From Oceanobacillus rekensis (GTDB lineage Bacteria; Bacillota; Bacilli; Bacillales; Amphibacillaceae), in NCBI RefSeq assembly GCF_002153375.1, contig NZ_MTBQ01000003.1, positions 496,001 through 560,000 on the forward strand: a stretch of DNA of 64,000 nt. The letters run 5' to 3'. This document shows positions 1 through 9,050 of this stretch, one piece after another (position 1 is the stretch's first letter; every line of letters starts with the position of its first letter). Under the pieces are notes generated by a model, which worked only from the letters and a program-made list of their open reading frames with translations, had not been told where the DNA came from and did no database searches. The position numbers and the translations under genes were made by a program.

Positions 1-309
1 AGTGCTGCGATTACATTATTAAGCACACCAGCATCCGGCAGCTCTATAAGAGGTCGTGTTAAAGATCAAGGTATGGAGCTTAGGAATTTATTATCAACTC
101 TGAAAGAAGATGGGTTACGACTAAAGGACCAACTTAGGGAAACTTCTAAAGAGGGTGCTGGCTTAATTAAGGAACTGACAGAGGAAATCAAAAGTTCTGT
201 TGAAGATTGGAAAGAAACAGTTGAACCACATCAGGATAGTATTTACCAATCTTTAGAACAAATTGAAACGAGTATTAGAGATCTTGAAAATAAGATGAAA
301 ACACAATAA
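1..309 (+). CDS. yhaH: YhaH-like YtxH-family protein, 5' end outside window
   Basis: The frame is open from the first base of the window, so the start lies upstream and only the last 102 residues are visible. The visible part begins with a Ser/Thr/Gly-rich stretch and continues as a charged, helical, coiled-coil-like tail rich in Glu and Lys. This matches the YtxH family, whose members have an N-terminal membrane segment followed by such a tail; the membrane part would be outside the window. A YhaI homologue and prsA nearby give the B. subtilis yhaH setting. The molecular function is unknown. The family assignment is good and the exact orthology is inferred from context. Confidence 0.65.
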   Translation, partial: SAAITLLSTPASGSSIRGRVKDQGMELRNLLSTLKEDGLRLKDQLRETSKEGAGLIKELTEEIKSSVEDWKETVEPHQDSIYQSLEQIETSIRDLENKMKTQ

Positions 310-354
310 TCTTACATGAATGATAAGGAGCTTTTTCCTAAGAGGAAAAGCTCC

Positions 355-708
355 TTATCTTCTTCTATATTCATTTTCTTTCAAGATTTTAGAGAATTCT
401 TCCATTAGTAAGGGATAATGTCCTTCTTTTTTAAAAGCATATATCGTTTTATCAGGATGTAACTTTTCGTTCAGCATCCCGGCAAAGTGTATTAATAAGG
501 AAGTAAAATTCAAAAACCCCTCCTCTTTCTGCAATTCATAGGTTTTATTCAGACCATGAACCATCTCCATGAGTTCCTCGTACTCCGCGCGTGAAATATT
601 ATTTTCTATTATTAATTTAATCAAGGGGTATTGGTTCATATCAATTATTTTTGAAAGTAATTGTATATGAAAAGATGGATCTTCATTTGTTTGATTACAT
701 GCTTCCAA
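355..708 (-). CDS. yhaI: YhaI-like DUF1878 family protein
   Basis: This is a soluble 117-residue protein, predominantly helical by composition, with no signal peptide or membrane segment. Length and sequence style match the DUF1878/YhaI family, and it sits next to yhaH as in B. subtilis. The start is TTG at 708, with a GGGGG-type ribosome binding site about nine bases upstream. It converges with yhaH. The function is not known. The family assignment is by recollection of the sequence pattern plus synteny. Confidence 0.6.
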   Translation of the reverse strand: MEACNQTNEDPSFHIQLLSKIIDMNQYPLIKLIIENNISRAEYEELMEMVHGLNKTYELQKEEGFLNFTSLLIHFAGMLNEKLHPDKTIYAFKKEGHYPLLMEEFSKILKENEYRRR

Positions 709-917
709 TCCTTTACTCCCCCTTTAAATAAAAACGATAAAATATACGTAATTACATTGTACCGTAAAAACAGAAAATATACGTAAAACATCTTTAAAAA
801 AGTTTACAAATAAATCCTCTAAAAACTATTGCATTTTATTCGCAATCATACTATTATTCATGAAGTGCTTCAAAGCATAGTTATCAAACATTAAAATGAA
901 TTTGAGGTGATTCACAG

Positions 918-1451
918 ATGAATTGCTGGAAATCTATAAATATAGCAAAAGAATTCGGACAACATCGTCTGCTATTAATTTCGTTAATTATTGGTGTCTT
1001 GTCATTTATATTTTTATTTGTTCCTATTTCACTTTTACACGGAACGACCACTGTAAATGAGTCTGGTATCCTGCCCTTTATGATTGCATTATTACTATTA
1101 CCATTTTTACACTCATTTGTGAATATGCTATCACTGATTACAATGCAAAAACAAACTAAAATCTATTTTAAATCTAAAGTCAAATGTTTTCCATCTTTTC
1201 ATACGGAGGCCCATTTATCTAAATTGGAATCCCTAATGGTTAGTTTAGCGCCAACACTTTTTATTACGTTACCCGGTTTGATTGCGAGTCTCGTGGTTGC
1301 TGATTTTTATGTATATATTTTATTATTTACATGTATCCATATTGGTATAACATTTATCGATTTCTTACATGTTCTTCATATTATTAAAGCTCCCAGAAGA
1401 GCCTATATTCAAAATGCCCATGATGGATTAGATATCCTTGTTAAAGAATAG
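918..1451 (+). CDS. DUF3267-like integral membrane protein with degenerate zincin motif
   Basis: A 177-residue protein with about four hydrophobic segments (near residues 20-40, 52-72, 105-127 and 130-150). The layout resembles DUF3267, a family of putative membrane zinc metallopeptidases carrying HExxH in the second membrane segment. At the equivalent place this protein reads LPFLH (near residue 65), so only the last His survives and the first His and catalytic Glu are gone. The C-terminal pattern, a membrane segment followed by a short amphipathic tail, is retained. The start is supported by a good AGGTGA site. Likely a non-catalytic paralogue; the role is unknown. Confidence 0.5.
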   Translation: MNCWKSINIAKEFGQHRLLLISLIIGVLSFIFLFVPISLLHGTTTVNESGILPFMIALLLLPFLHSFVNMLSLITMQKQTKIYFKSKVKCFPSFHTEAHLSKLESLMVSLAPTLFITLPGLIASLVVADFYVYILLFTCIHIGITFIDFLHVLHIIKAPRRAYIQNAHDGLDILVKE

Positions 1452-1479
1452 ATATACTATTTTCCTATTAGTAGAATTT

Positions 1480-1507
1480 GGATTCAGGCTTGCCTGGATC
1501 CTTTTAT
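1480..1507 (+). terminator. Intrinsic terminator of the DUF3267-like gene
   Basis: A stem of about ten base pairs (GGATTCAGGC with GCCTGGATCC, one G-T wobble) is followed directly by a T-rich run. It lies 28 bases after the stop codon. Repeat family A starts about 30 bases further on. Confidence 0.65.
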
Positions 1508-1536
1508 ATTTACACTATTTTCGTAACAATGTTTGT

Positions 1537-2010
1537 GACTACGGTTACCCGTCCTGCCGAAAATAATTGTTGCTATAATGCTCACAGTTGAGATTGCTGC
1601 GACATAAAACAATAAACTTCGGCGACTGCTCTGGAAAATACAAATTGCGCATCCTAAGGCATAGGAGTCTCCGTGTATTTCCCAGAGCTGGTTAGAAAAT
1701 TGTTGCCAGTTCTCTGCATTCATAAAAAAGATAAAAAGATAAATCTCATTATATAGGTTTACCAGTCGGGGATTGCTCTGGGCGGTGACTCCTCAGGGAA
1801 CAGCACGTATCTGAAGACGCCGCAGAGTCGGTTTCTCGAGGAGCCTGAGTCCGTGCCCTAAGGATAATCCGCCAAAGAGAAATCCCGGACGGCAGCAAGA
1901 GAACACATTTAGTAAATAAGCCTAAAGTTACTTCGTAGCAGTTTATATGTTTTGTAGCAATAACAAGATATCTTGCGGTGGGATGAGTAATCGCAGTCCC
2001 GATCTTTTAA
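1537..2010 (+). repeat. Family A interspersed repeat, copy 1 (complete)
   Basis: The most complete copy in forward orientation fills most of the 680-base gap between two genes. It has outer arms at about 1537-1605 (a GACTACGGTTACCCGTCC block) and at about 1900-2010 (the complementary GGATGAGTAATCGCAGTCCC block). Between them are a first palindromic module around 1617-1700 (GAAAATACA with TGTATTTCCC) and a second around 1765-1895 (GGGCGGTGACTCC through CCCGGACGG). Short frames inside it, such as 1484-1723, are not genes. No transposase is present. Confidence 0.8.
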
Positions 2011-2131
2011 AAAACATTTATAAAAAGTAAAGTTTTGAATGGATAACAAAGTCATTTTTCCTAATTAGCCTGTTCATTCTTACTGCTTTTTGGTAGAGTA
2101 AAGGATATGGGATTTAAGGGGGAAATAGATT

Positions 2132-2317
2132 ATGGTTATCTTTTATTTGATATACGCATTTATAGTTTTACTGATTTTTAACTTTCTTATTGGGAGATTT
2201 TGCGCTAAAATGCAATTTAATCAAACAAAGCAAGCCAAGAACTTCAGAGTGATTAATATGATTATGGTCACATTATTAGTATGCTCTTACTTACGTGTTC
2301 TTAATGTGGCAGTTTAA
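2132..2317 (+). CDS. Small membrane protein of unknown function
   Basis: A 61-residue protein preceded by a convincing AAGGGGG ribosome binding site. It has two hydrophobic segments (about residues 2-22 and 43-58) separated by a basic loop rich in Lys, Gln and Asn, so it should be a two-span membrane peptide. I do not recognise a family. It stands alone between repeat copy 1 and prsA, in the same direction as prsA but with its own upstream region. It is believed real because of the ribosome binding site and clear membrane topology. Confidence 0.55.
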   Translation: MVIFYLIYAFIVLLIFNFLIGRFCAKMQFNQTKQAKNFRVINMIMVTLLVCSYLRVLNVAV

Positions 2318-2426
2318 AGGTATTTTATAGGTATTTTATATACGACTATTTATTTCAAGTTAAAGTATGATATATTTATGATTGTAAAAACTAGAAGTAA
2401 CTAAAGACTAGGAGTGTTTATTAAAT

Positions 2427-3359
2427 ATGAAAAAATTGGCATTGGCCGCTACCTTAACAGCTGGTATATTCACATTGGCTGCATGTAGCTCAGACGAAGC
2501 AAATACTGAAGCAGTAGTTGAATCCACTGCAGGAGATATTACAAAAGAAGAATTTTATGAAGAACTAAAAGACCGTAATGGTGAAGCAATTCTTTCGGAA
2601 ATGGTAACCATAAAGGTTCTTGAAGATAAATATGAAGTTACGGATGAACAAGTCGATGCAGAAATCGAAGCTGCTAAAGATCAATTCGGTGACCAATTTG
2701 AAATGGTACTTCAACAAAGTGGTTTTGCTGATGAAGAAGCCTATAGAGATGTAGTCTACATAAGCTTATTACAAGAAGCTGCATTAACAGAGGATGTTGA
2801 AGTATCTGATGAAGAAATACAAACTAGATATGACCGTATGGGAACAGAAATTGATGCCCAACATATACTAGTTGCTGATGAAGAAACTGCAAATGAAGTA
2901 AAAACAAAACTTGATGAAGGTGGAGACTTTGCAGAACTTGCTGCTGAATACTCTACAGATGGTTCCGCACAAGATGGTGGAAACTTAGGTTATTTCACTG
3001 TTGGTGATATGGTTCCTGAGTTTGAAGAAAAAGCGTACAGTATGGAAGTTGGAGAAGTTAGTGAGCCAGTTGCATCTGACTTTGGTTTCCACATCATAAA
3101 AGTGAATGATAAACGTGAAACAGAGGAACCAGTTGGCGAATTAGAAGATGTTAAAGATGATATCAAACGAGACTTGGCTGCTTCCAAACTGGATATGACA
3201 AAAGCACAAGAAAAAATTAATAGTTTGGTACAGGATGCAGAAGTCAAAGTTAATGTAGAAGGATATGAAGATTTATTTGCACCACCAGAAGAAACAGAGG
3301 AAAAAACTGAAACTGAAACTGAAACAAATGAAGAAACCGAAGAAGAACCACAGGAATAA
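2427..3359 (+). CDS. prsA: PrsA foldase, peptidyl-prolyl cis-trans isomerase lipoprotein
   Basis: An extracytoplasmic lipoprotein that helps exported proteins fold after secretion. The 310-residue protein has a signal peptide with the lipobox LAAC ending at Cys20. An N-terminal helical chaperone region follows, then a parvulin (PPIC) domain at about residues 140-230, recognisable from AQHILV, the GGNLGYF segment and GFHIIKV. The last 30 residues are an acidic tail of repeated Glu and Thr, longer than I expect for the family and perhaps related to a salt-adapted cell surface. The gene is monocistronic, with its own terminator. Confidence 0.95.
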   Translation: MKKLALAATLTAGIFTLAACSSDEANTEAVVESTAGDITKEEFYEELKDRNGEAILSEMVTIKVLEDKYEVTDEQVDAEIEAAKDQFGDQFEMVLQQSGFADEEAYRDVVYISLLQEAALTEDVEVSDEEIQTRYDRMGTEIDAQHILVADEETANEVKTKLDEGGDFAELAAEYSTDGSAQDGGNLGYFTVGDMVPEFEEKAYSMEVGEVSEPVASDFGFHIIKVNDKRETEEPVGELEDVKDDIKRDLAASKLDMTKAQEKINSLVQDAEVKVNVEGYEDLFAPPEETEEKTETETETNEETEEEPQE

Positions 3360-3365
3360 TAAATC

Positions 3366-3408
3366 AACAGGCTGTCAAGGTGTAGTTAAACCCTGACAGC
3401 CTGTTTTA
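3366..3408 (+). terminator. prsA terminator
   Basis: AACAGGCTGTCAAGG pairs with the downstream CCTGACAGCCTGTT and runs into TTTT. It begins seven bases after the prsA stop codon. Confidence 0.8.
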
Positions 3409-3420
3409 ATTAGACCCCTG

Positions 3421-3603
3421 CTATTTACTTGCTTCACGTTTCTGTCTATCCTCTTGTATGCGTTCCAGATAAATGTTTCCCTCTCGTTCAATAAATTGCT
3501 GGTCCAATTTTCTTTCTGCAAGCATTGCACGATAAGCCATATACCCACTAAGGAAAATCAGGATAATCACAGCGAAAACCCATAAAGGAATTGCTTCCAT
3601 CAT
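3421..3603 (-). CDS. yhaL: YhaL-family sporulation-associated membrane protein
   Basis: A 60-residue single-span membrane protein: hydrophobic residues 5-25, then a charged cytoplasmic tail containing LERIQEDRQKREASK. Length, tail and position between prsA and yhaM match B. subtilis YhaL, a small protein linked to sporulation. An AGGAGG-type site lies just upstream of the ATG. It converges with prsA. The biochemical role is unknown. Confidence 0.8.
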   Translation of the reverse strand: MMEAIPLWVFAVIILIFLSGYMAYRAMLAERKLDQQFIEREGNIYLERIQEDRQKREASK

Positions 3604-3671
3604 TTATCCTCCTTGTCCAATCCTTTCTATCATATATATGAACAAAAACGAGAAAAATAACTACGGATTAA

Positions 3672-3770
3672 TTTTCTTTTAGAAAACTTGGTTGTCACCA
3701 AGCTTTTAAGGGACGACATTAGTTGCATTTTTGCAGTGAGAAGTTATTTATAAATCCTTAACTGTTGAAT
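3672..3770 (+). repeat. Family B short repeat, copy 1, reaching into the yhaM stop codon
   Basis: About 95 bases matching copies at 24628-24722 (same orientation) and 31385-31468 (inverted). Shared blocks include AGAAAACTTG, a central hairpin (TTGTCACCAAGCTTTTAAG in this copy), TTGCA...GCAGT, and a terminal CTTAACTG. The terminal block contains the TAA stop of yhaM read on the minus strand (3758-3760), so the repeat appears to form the last codons of that gene. Confidence 0.65.
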
Positions 3771-4702
3771 AAAGGTTTGTAAAAAGCTCGATTATCCATC
3801 GCAAACATCCGCTCGGTAAACTCTCCAGGTTTGACTTTATCAAGTGCCCGATTAAGCATATTCATTTTTGCATCAATTAAATCGATTAGATGAAGCAACT
3901 CTGCTTCACGTACCAATGGAGGTGTCGGACTCCCCCACTCTGCTTTCCCATGATGGCTTAAGACCAAATGCTTAAGAATTAATACTTCTTCCCCTTCTAT
4001 TTGCAGTTCTCTTGCCATCAAACCAATTTCTTCCACCATGATTGGAATATGCCCAAGTAACTTCCCTTGTAAAGTATATGAAGTTGTTATGACACCGGAT
4101 AACTCCTTTAATTTTCCAATATCATGTAAAATAATACCCGCGTACAATAAATCCTTATTCAATTCTGGGTATAATTTATGTAGTTCCTTCCCCACTTGAA
4201 GCATACTAACGATATGGTGAGCCAATCCTGATGCATATTCATGATGGTTTTTCGATGCCGCCGGATAGGTAAGCAGGCCTTCTTGATATTTTTTTATAAA
4301 AGCTCGTACCATTCGCTGGATGATAGGATTTTGCATTTCAAAAATAGCTTCCGTCAGTTTTTCTGATAAATATGCCTTATCAACTGGCGCCTTTTCTACA
4401 AAGTCTGTTACTTGTACACCATCTGTTGGTTGTGCCGGGCGCAATGATAGAATCTTTAATTGCGATTTCCCCCTGAACTGATTGACTTCACCCGTCACTC
4501 TAATAATCTGTTCGGCAGTAAAAAGCGATTCATCTTCCTTTGTTGCATCCCAGAGTTTTGATTCAATTTCACCTGTTGCATCCCGAAGTATCAGAGTGAG
4601 GAATGCCTTCCCATTACTTGCCACCCCTTTGGTAGCTTCCTTGATTAATAGAAAGTCATCAAATGTATCACCTACTGAACTATAGCCAATTCCTTGTCTC
4701 AA
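3758..4702 (-). CDS. yhaM: 3'-5' exoribonuclease YhaM
   Basis: A processive 3'-to-5' exoribonuclease that also acts on single-stranded DNA in B. subtilis. The 314-residue protein has an N-terminal OB-fold nucleic-acid-binding domain (about residues 10-90, with [17 protein letters not shown]). A metal-dependent HD phosphohydrolase domain follows (about 150-290), with HH near residue 168 and the HDIGK motif near 192. Start is TTG at 4702 behind GGAGGGG. It lies 36 bases after yhaN and is last in the yhaO-yhaN-yhaM operon. The last residues are encoded in sequence shared with repeat family B. Confidence 0.93.
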   Translation of the reverse strand: MRQGIGYSSVGDTFDDFLLIKEATKGVASNGKAFLTLILRDATGEIESKLWDATKEDESLFTAEQIIRVTGEVNQFRGKSQLKILSLRPAQPTDGVQVTDFVEKAPVDKAYLSEKLTEAIFEMQNPIIQRMVRAFIKKYQEGLLTYPAASKNHHEYASGLAHHIVSMLQVGKELHKLYPELNKDLLYAGIILHDIGKLKELSGVITTSYTLQGKLLGHIPIMVEEIGLMARELQIEGEEVLILKHLVLSHHGKAEWGSPTPPLVREAELLHLIDLIDAKMNMLNRALDKVKPGEFTERMFAMDNRAFYKPLFNS

Positions 4703-4738
4703 TTGCTTCCCCTCCTTAGATTTAATGAAAAATATAGA

Positions 4739-7696
4739 TTAGACTTGCAGTTTACCGGTAAGATCGATTCGTTTCATTCCGGATATGTTTGCTGCAATCT
4801 CTTCTTTACAGGTAAATAGAATTACCTGCTGGTTTTCTGCTGTCTGATTCAAAATTTTAATCATTCTTTTTGTTCTCACAGCATCAAAGTGGACAAATGC
4901 ATCATCAATAATAAATGGCAATCCATAGTCATCACTCATAATTTCACTAATTGCTAAACGTAGTGAAACATATAGCTGATCAATCGTACCCTGTGATAAT
5001 TCATTAACAGTGTATCGCATATTTTGGGATGATTCTACTTGAAAAGGACTAGTATCGGTTGGTGCATAGACATTTATATATATATTCCCAGTTATTTCTT
5101 TAAAATATTTGGTCGTAACTTCAATTACCCTTATCAAATATTTATCCCGATAATCTCTTTTTGTCTCACTGAGCATTTCCTTTGCTGTTTTTAATACAGA
5201 CCATTCTTTTGCCATTCTTTCCAATTGCTCTTTTTCCATCTCATACTGATGAAGACTATTTGAATATGATTCGGACGACTCCATTGCAGTCAGTTCCGCC
5301 TTAACCGTTGCCAGAGTCTCCCTCTCCTTTTCTAATGCTTCTTCCAGCATTTCAAGGGTGTTCATTTCCTTCTGTTGCATCATTTCCAATTCTTCTTCTG
5401 TTACCTCCTCATCTAAATACTGTGGGATGTTTTCCTGTGGTAAAATCTTAGCCAGCTGGAATAGTGTTTTTTCCAATTCTATGTTTAATTCGTTTTTTTC
5501 TTTTGACTGTCTTGCTTGGTAGTAAAATAACTCCTCTGTATCCACCTCTGCAATGTCATACAAATGTCTTATTTCACTTTCATATGTCTCTATTTGCTGT
5601 TTTAAATCCTGAAACTTATCTTTAATTTCATTCAGCAACTTGTGATAATGTTCATGTTCATGTAATTTTTCTGTCTGTATGCTCACCATTTTTTTTATTA
5701 GATCGATCCTATCTCCACCACTTTTATCTGCTAGAGCAGCATCCTCTAGAAACTGGTCTACCCTTTGATAGAAAGCATTCAGCTGTTGCTCGATTGCGGC
5801 GATCGTTACTGCATGATTTTGCCGTTCCTTGTTTATTTTTAATAATTGATTTAGACGGTGAAAGAATTCCGGCCAAAAGGTTACTTCTACTCTTTCTAGA
5901 AATGGATAATTTTCATATTGCTGATTGATTTGCTGTTCTAGTCTATTTGCTTTGTCATCCAGTTGTTTTTTCTTTTCATTCCATTTGATAAATTGAATCT
6001 CGGCTAGTTTCTCCTGTTCCTGAAGAACCGTCAACTCATTTTTAGTTTTATGATGATGTTCCAATAATTTTTCTGCTTCTATCTTTTCTGCTTCCGTAAC
6101 CTGGATTTCGTGTTGCTTCGTATTCACTTCGAACATCTTATCCATTTCACTTATAGAGCGTCTCGTCATCAGCCATTGCCCGATGCCAAATACAATCGCA
6201 ATAACTATTATTGCAAGTAGCCATGTTAGATCAGTAACAATTGCTCCTATCCCTAACAAAAGAGCAAGTAGCATACTTCCAGTCAAAATGGATGATGCTG
6301 TCTTTTCCTTGGTTGCTTTACTTTTTTTCCATACGTTTTTACCTGTTTCTGATTCTTGGCTTACCTTCTGCAAAATATGATACTCATTAAATATATTTAC
6401 TCGAATATGAAGCTCATCGACTTGATTATCAGTTAAAAGGTTACCTTGAAGCTGCTTTATTTGTTTAAATAGAAAATTCCGTTCCTGTTCCAACTGATCA
6501 TATTCCCCTGAAATTTGTTCCATTTCCAGTTTTAACTGTTCATGTTCATTTCTCACTTGATTCCACGTATTTTCCAAATAGAAAGGGAGTTCCAGATTTT
6601 CAAGGTCTTCTTCCTGTATACCAATATTTAATCGATCTATTTCTTCATTGATGAGACGTTCAGCATCATGCAGCCTATTTTCCACCTTTTTGAGTTCCTG
6701 AATTTGTGAATCAACCATTAGTTGCTTTTCAAGAAGTATTTCTGCTTCTTTTTGAAGTGATTCAGAATACCTACTTTGTTCGATTGCGTTGATTTTATCG
6801 ATGTATGCCCATTCATTTTCTTTCAGGACATTCCATTCACTTTGTAGTGGCAGTAAAGATGCTTTCCATTTCTCCAGACGTTGCACCCCATTTTCCGGGA
6901 ATGCAATTGTTTCCGGATATGTAGCAAGTTTACTTTGTAATTGATGATAATCCTGTATTTGCGGGAGAGCCTGTAACCGCTTGTCTACGGAAAGTGCCTT
7001 GGCATTCACTTCCATTATATCCTGCTGAAGCCTAGTCAATTCACGCTCCGATTTTGTAAGTGCTTCCTTCTTATCTCGATACGTTGCTTCAGTTTCACCA
7101 AAACGTTGCAGGGAGGCTGCGATTGTTTTCAAAGATTCAATTTGCTGATTCATTAATGGCTTCTTGCCTGTTGGTTTAAATAACTCACCGATTTTCGCAT
7201 CTAATCGTTTTTCAATGGAATAAATACTGTTTGAACCTGTTAGACCAATCCCAAGCAGTACTTCTCCTAAATCTTCATCCTTCATATGTCTGATTTCAGC
7301 TAAATCCAAAGCAGAAAAGGAAAAAATGGATTGGTATGTTTCCGCGCTCATTCCGTTCAGATTTTGTTGCAGCCATACTTCATCATGGGCTTGCCCATCA
7401 GACGTAAAACATACTGCTGCACCGTTTTTCACTTCATCAAATCGTTCGATGATGATGTCGCCATTTTTAGGGTGATAAAGCGTCATCCTACCACCCATCT
7501 TCCCACTAGTTTTTGGTCGGTAAAAATTCCGCTGCCTTGGTGGAAGACCAAATAACATAAATAATATAAACCTTTGGATTGTTGATTTCCCTGACTCATT
7601 TTCTCCGTATATACAGGTGGCAGATTCTTGATCAAAATCTATCGTATAATCTACCCATTTTCCAAATCCATAAATGGTAGCGTTCCGGATTTTCAA
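4739..7696 (-). CDS. yhaN: YhaN, SbcC-like AAA ATPase with coiled coil and membrane hinge
   Basis: A 985-residue SMC/Rad50-style ATPase that probably works with the YhaO nuclease. Residues 31-38 are the P-loop GENESGKS. Near the C terminus are an ABC-signature-like LSQGT and Walker B FIIDDAFVHFD, so the two half-sites come together across long coiled coils. Instead of a Rad50 zinc hook, residues about 466-508 hold two hydrophobic helices, suggesting the hinge is in the membrane; this is typical of the YhaN group as I recall it. Start is TTG at 7696 with AAAGGGTG upstream, six bases after the yhaO stop. Confidence 0.88.
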   Translation of the reverse strand: MKIRNATIYGFGKWVDYTIDFDQESATCIYGENESGKSTIQRFILFMLFGLPPRQRNFYRPKTSGKMGGRMTLYHPKNGDIIIERFDEVKNGAAVCFTSDGQAHDEVWLQQNLNGMSAETYQSIFSFSALDLAEIRHMKDEDLGEVLLGIGLTGSNSIYSIEKRLDAKIGELFKPTGKKPLMNQQIESLKTIAASLQRFGETEATYRDKKEALTKSERELTRLQQDIMEVNAKALSVDKRLQALPQIQDYHQLQSKLATYPETIAFPENGVQRLEKWKASLLPLQSEWNVLKENEWAYIDKINAIEQSRYSESLQKEAEILLEKQLMVDSQIQELKKVENRLHDAERLINEEIDRLNIGIQEEDLENLELPFYLENTWNQVRNEHEQLKLEMEQISGEYDQLEQERNFLFKQIKQLQGNLLTDNQVDELHIRVNIFNEYHILQKVSQESETGKNVWKKSKATKEKTASSILTGSMLLALLLGIGAIVTDLTWLLAIIVIAIVFGIGQWLMTRRSISEMDKMFEVNTKQHEIQVTEAEKIEAEKLLEHHHKTKNELTVLQEQEKLAEIQFIKWNEKKKQLDDKANRLEQQINQQYENYPFLERVEVTFWPEFFHRLNQLLKINKERQNHAVTIAAIEQQLNAFYQRVDQFLEDAALADKSGGDRIDLIKKMVSIQTEKLHEHEHYHKLLNEIKDKFQDLKQQIETYESEIRHLYDIAEVDTEELFYYQARQSKEKNELNIELEKTLFQLAKILPQENIPQYLDEEVTEEELEMMQQKEMNTLEMLEEALEKERETLATVKAELTAMESSESYSNSLHQYEMEKEQLERMAKEWSVLKTAKEMLSETKRDYRDKYLIRVIEVTTKYFKEITGNIYINVYAPTDTSPFQVESSQNMRYTVNELSQGTIDQLYVSLRLAISEIMSDDYGLPFIIDDAFVHFDAVRTKRMIKILNQTAENQQVILFTCKEEIAANISGMKRIDLTGKLQV

Positions 7697-7702
7697 GCGC
7701 TG

Positions 7703-8923
7703 TCACCCTTTCAATAGCTCATTCATCAGGAGCTGTTTTGCTTCATCTTTAATTTCTATTTCTGCTTCTTCAGATAAACCGTCCAAGTACTTTCTACCTT
7801 GTTTATGTAGAAACAGTTCTTTCAGATAGGGTTGAACCGACTCTTCGTCAAAATGACGTGATAATTCCGCAATAAAGTGATTTCCTTGGACTGCCTCCAC
7901 TGAAGACTGCTGGTGACCCACATCCACAGAAAATCTAAAAATGTATTTCCAACTTTGTTTATCCATGATGGACTCATTTATGATTTCTATAACGTCCTCT
8001 AGCAGTTTTTCATTCTCCCATTCCAGCAAATTTGATTGGTTGCTTTTTAATGTCAAATTGAACAGTGTCGGACTATCAATTTCTTTAATTTCATCTAAAA
8101 TGTATTTTTCTAAATCGTGAATTTGCTTACAGGTCGAGACATCGATAGTTAATGCTCTAAATTGAATTGCTTGTAAGGGAATAAAAGAAAGCTCTTCTTC
8201 ATCCATATTTAAAATAACATGATAACAGCCCTTTTCGCCTGTTTCCTTTCTATTTCGACCCTGCGTATTACCTGGATATACAATTGGTGGAGATTCTTTT
8301 AAGATTTCCCGTTTATGGATATGTCCTAATGCCCAGTAGTCAAAGTCAGATGCTAGGAGATCCCTTAGTTGAAAGGGTGCATATACATCATGATCCGTAT
8401 TGCTTAAAATACTGCCATGAAGCATCCCAATATGAAAGGGAATAGCTGCATTGCTTATCTTATATTCTTCCACCTTTTTATCCATTACAGCACGGTTCTC
8501 ATAGCTGAATCCATAAATTTGTGCCACTTGTTGACAGTCTTTCTCAAACGTAAAATGACTTACCTTTTCGTTTGGGAAAACAAATACATTTTCAGGATAT
8601 GTTACAGGGTGAATATTTCCATTTATGTAATCATGGTTCCCGTAGGATAAATAAACATTTATCCCATATTGCTGTAATCGTTCGAAGGCTTTACGCAAAC
8701 GGATTTGCGCTTTTAGGCTTTGCTTCTCATTGTCGAATAGATCCCCAGCTATCAGTATGAAATCTACTTTTCTTTCAATAGCTATATCGACCAACCGATC
8801 AAGTGCCACAAATGTACTTTCCCTAATCTCCCGAAAAATGTGATCAGGGGCGCTGGCCAATCCCTTAAATGGACTATCCAAATGCAAATCAGCAACATGA
8901 ATAAATGATATTTGTCTTACCAT
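7703..8923 (-). CDS. yhaO: YhaO, SbcD/Mre11-like metallophosphoesterase nuclease
   Basis: A 406-residue predicted DNA exonuclease subunit, first gene of the yhaO-yhaN-yhaM operon. Calcineurin-type metal motifs occur in order: HVADLHLD near the N terminus, GDLFD near residue 61, GNHD near 96, then HGS and GHIHKRE near 190-200. The C-terminal third probably contacts YhaN. The ATG is preceded by GGGAGG. By analogy with SbcCD/Mre11-Rad50 the pair would process DNA ends or hairpins, but the substrate of the YhaO-YhaN pair is not established here. Confidence 0.9.
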   Translation of the reverse strand: MVRQISFIHVADLHLDSPFKGLASAPDHIFREIRESTFVALDRLVDIAIERKVDFILIAGDLFDNEKQSLKAQIRLRKAFERLQQYGINVYLSYGNHDYINGNIHPVTYPENVFVFPNEKVSHFTFEKDCQQVAQIYGFSYENRAVMDKKVEEYKISNAAIPFHIGMLHGSILSNTDHDVYAPFQLRDLLASDFDYWALGHIHKREILKESPPIVYPGNTQGRNRKETGEKGCYHVILNMDEEELSFIPLQAIQFRALTIDVSTCKQIHDLEKYILDEIKEIDSPTLFNLTLKSNQSNLLEWENEKLLEDVIEIINESIMDKQSWKYIFRFSVDVGHQQSSVEAVQGNHFIAELSRHFDEESVQPYLKELFLHKQGRKYLDGLSEEAEIEIKDEAKQLLMNELLKG

Positions 8924-9009
8924 ATACTTCCCTCCCTATTAAAAAATTCCTAACTCTATTCTATCAAAACAGTTACCAGAATGCACGTTCTATATCTACT
9001 AGTCAACAA

Positions 9010-9043
9010 AAAAATAACACTCGATTAGGAGTGTCATTTTTTA
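9010..9043 (-). terminator. Terminator of the SQD1-like gene
   Basis: ACACTC and GAGTGT flank a six-base loop with A-rich and T-rich sides. Read on the minus strand it ends in a T run, just after the stop codon of the dehydratase-like gene. Confidence 0.7.
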
Positions 9044-9050
9044 CTTTTTA

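Noticed and set aside
1484-1723. Minus-strand frame of 79 codons
   Set aside because: It lies within the terminator and family A copy 1, has no ribosome binding site and reads repeat sequence.
2990-3367. Minus-strand frame of 125 codons opposite prsA
   Set aside because: Mirror of the strongly coding prsA frame; Ser-rich composition from the antisense of Glu/Thr codons.
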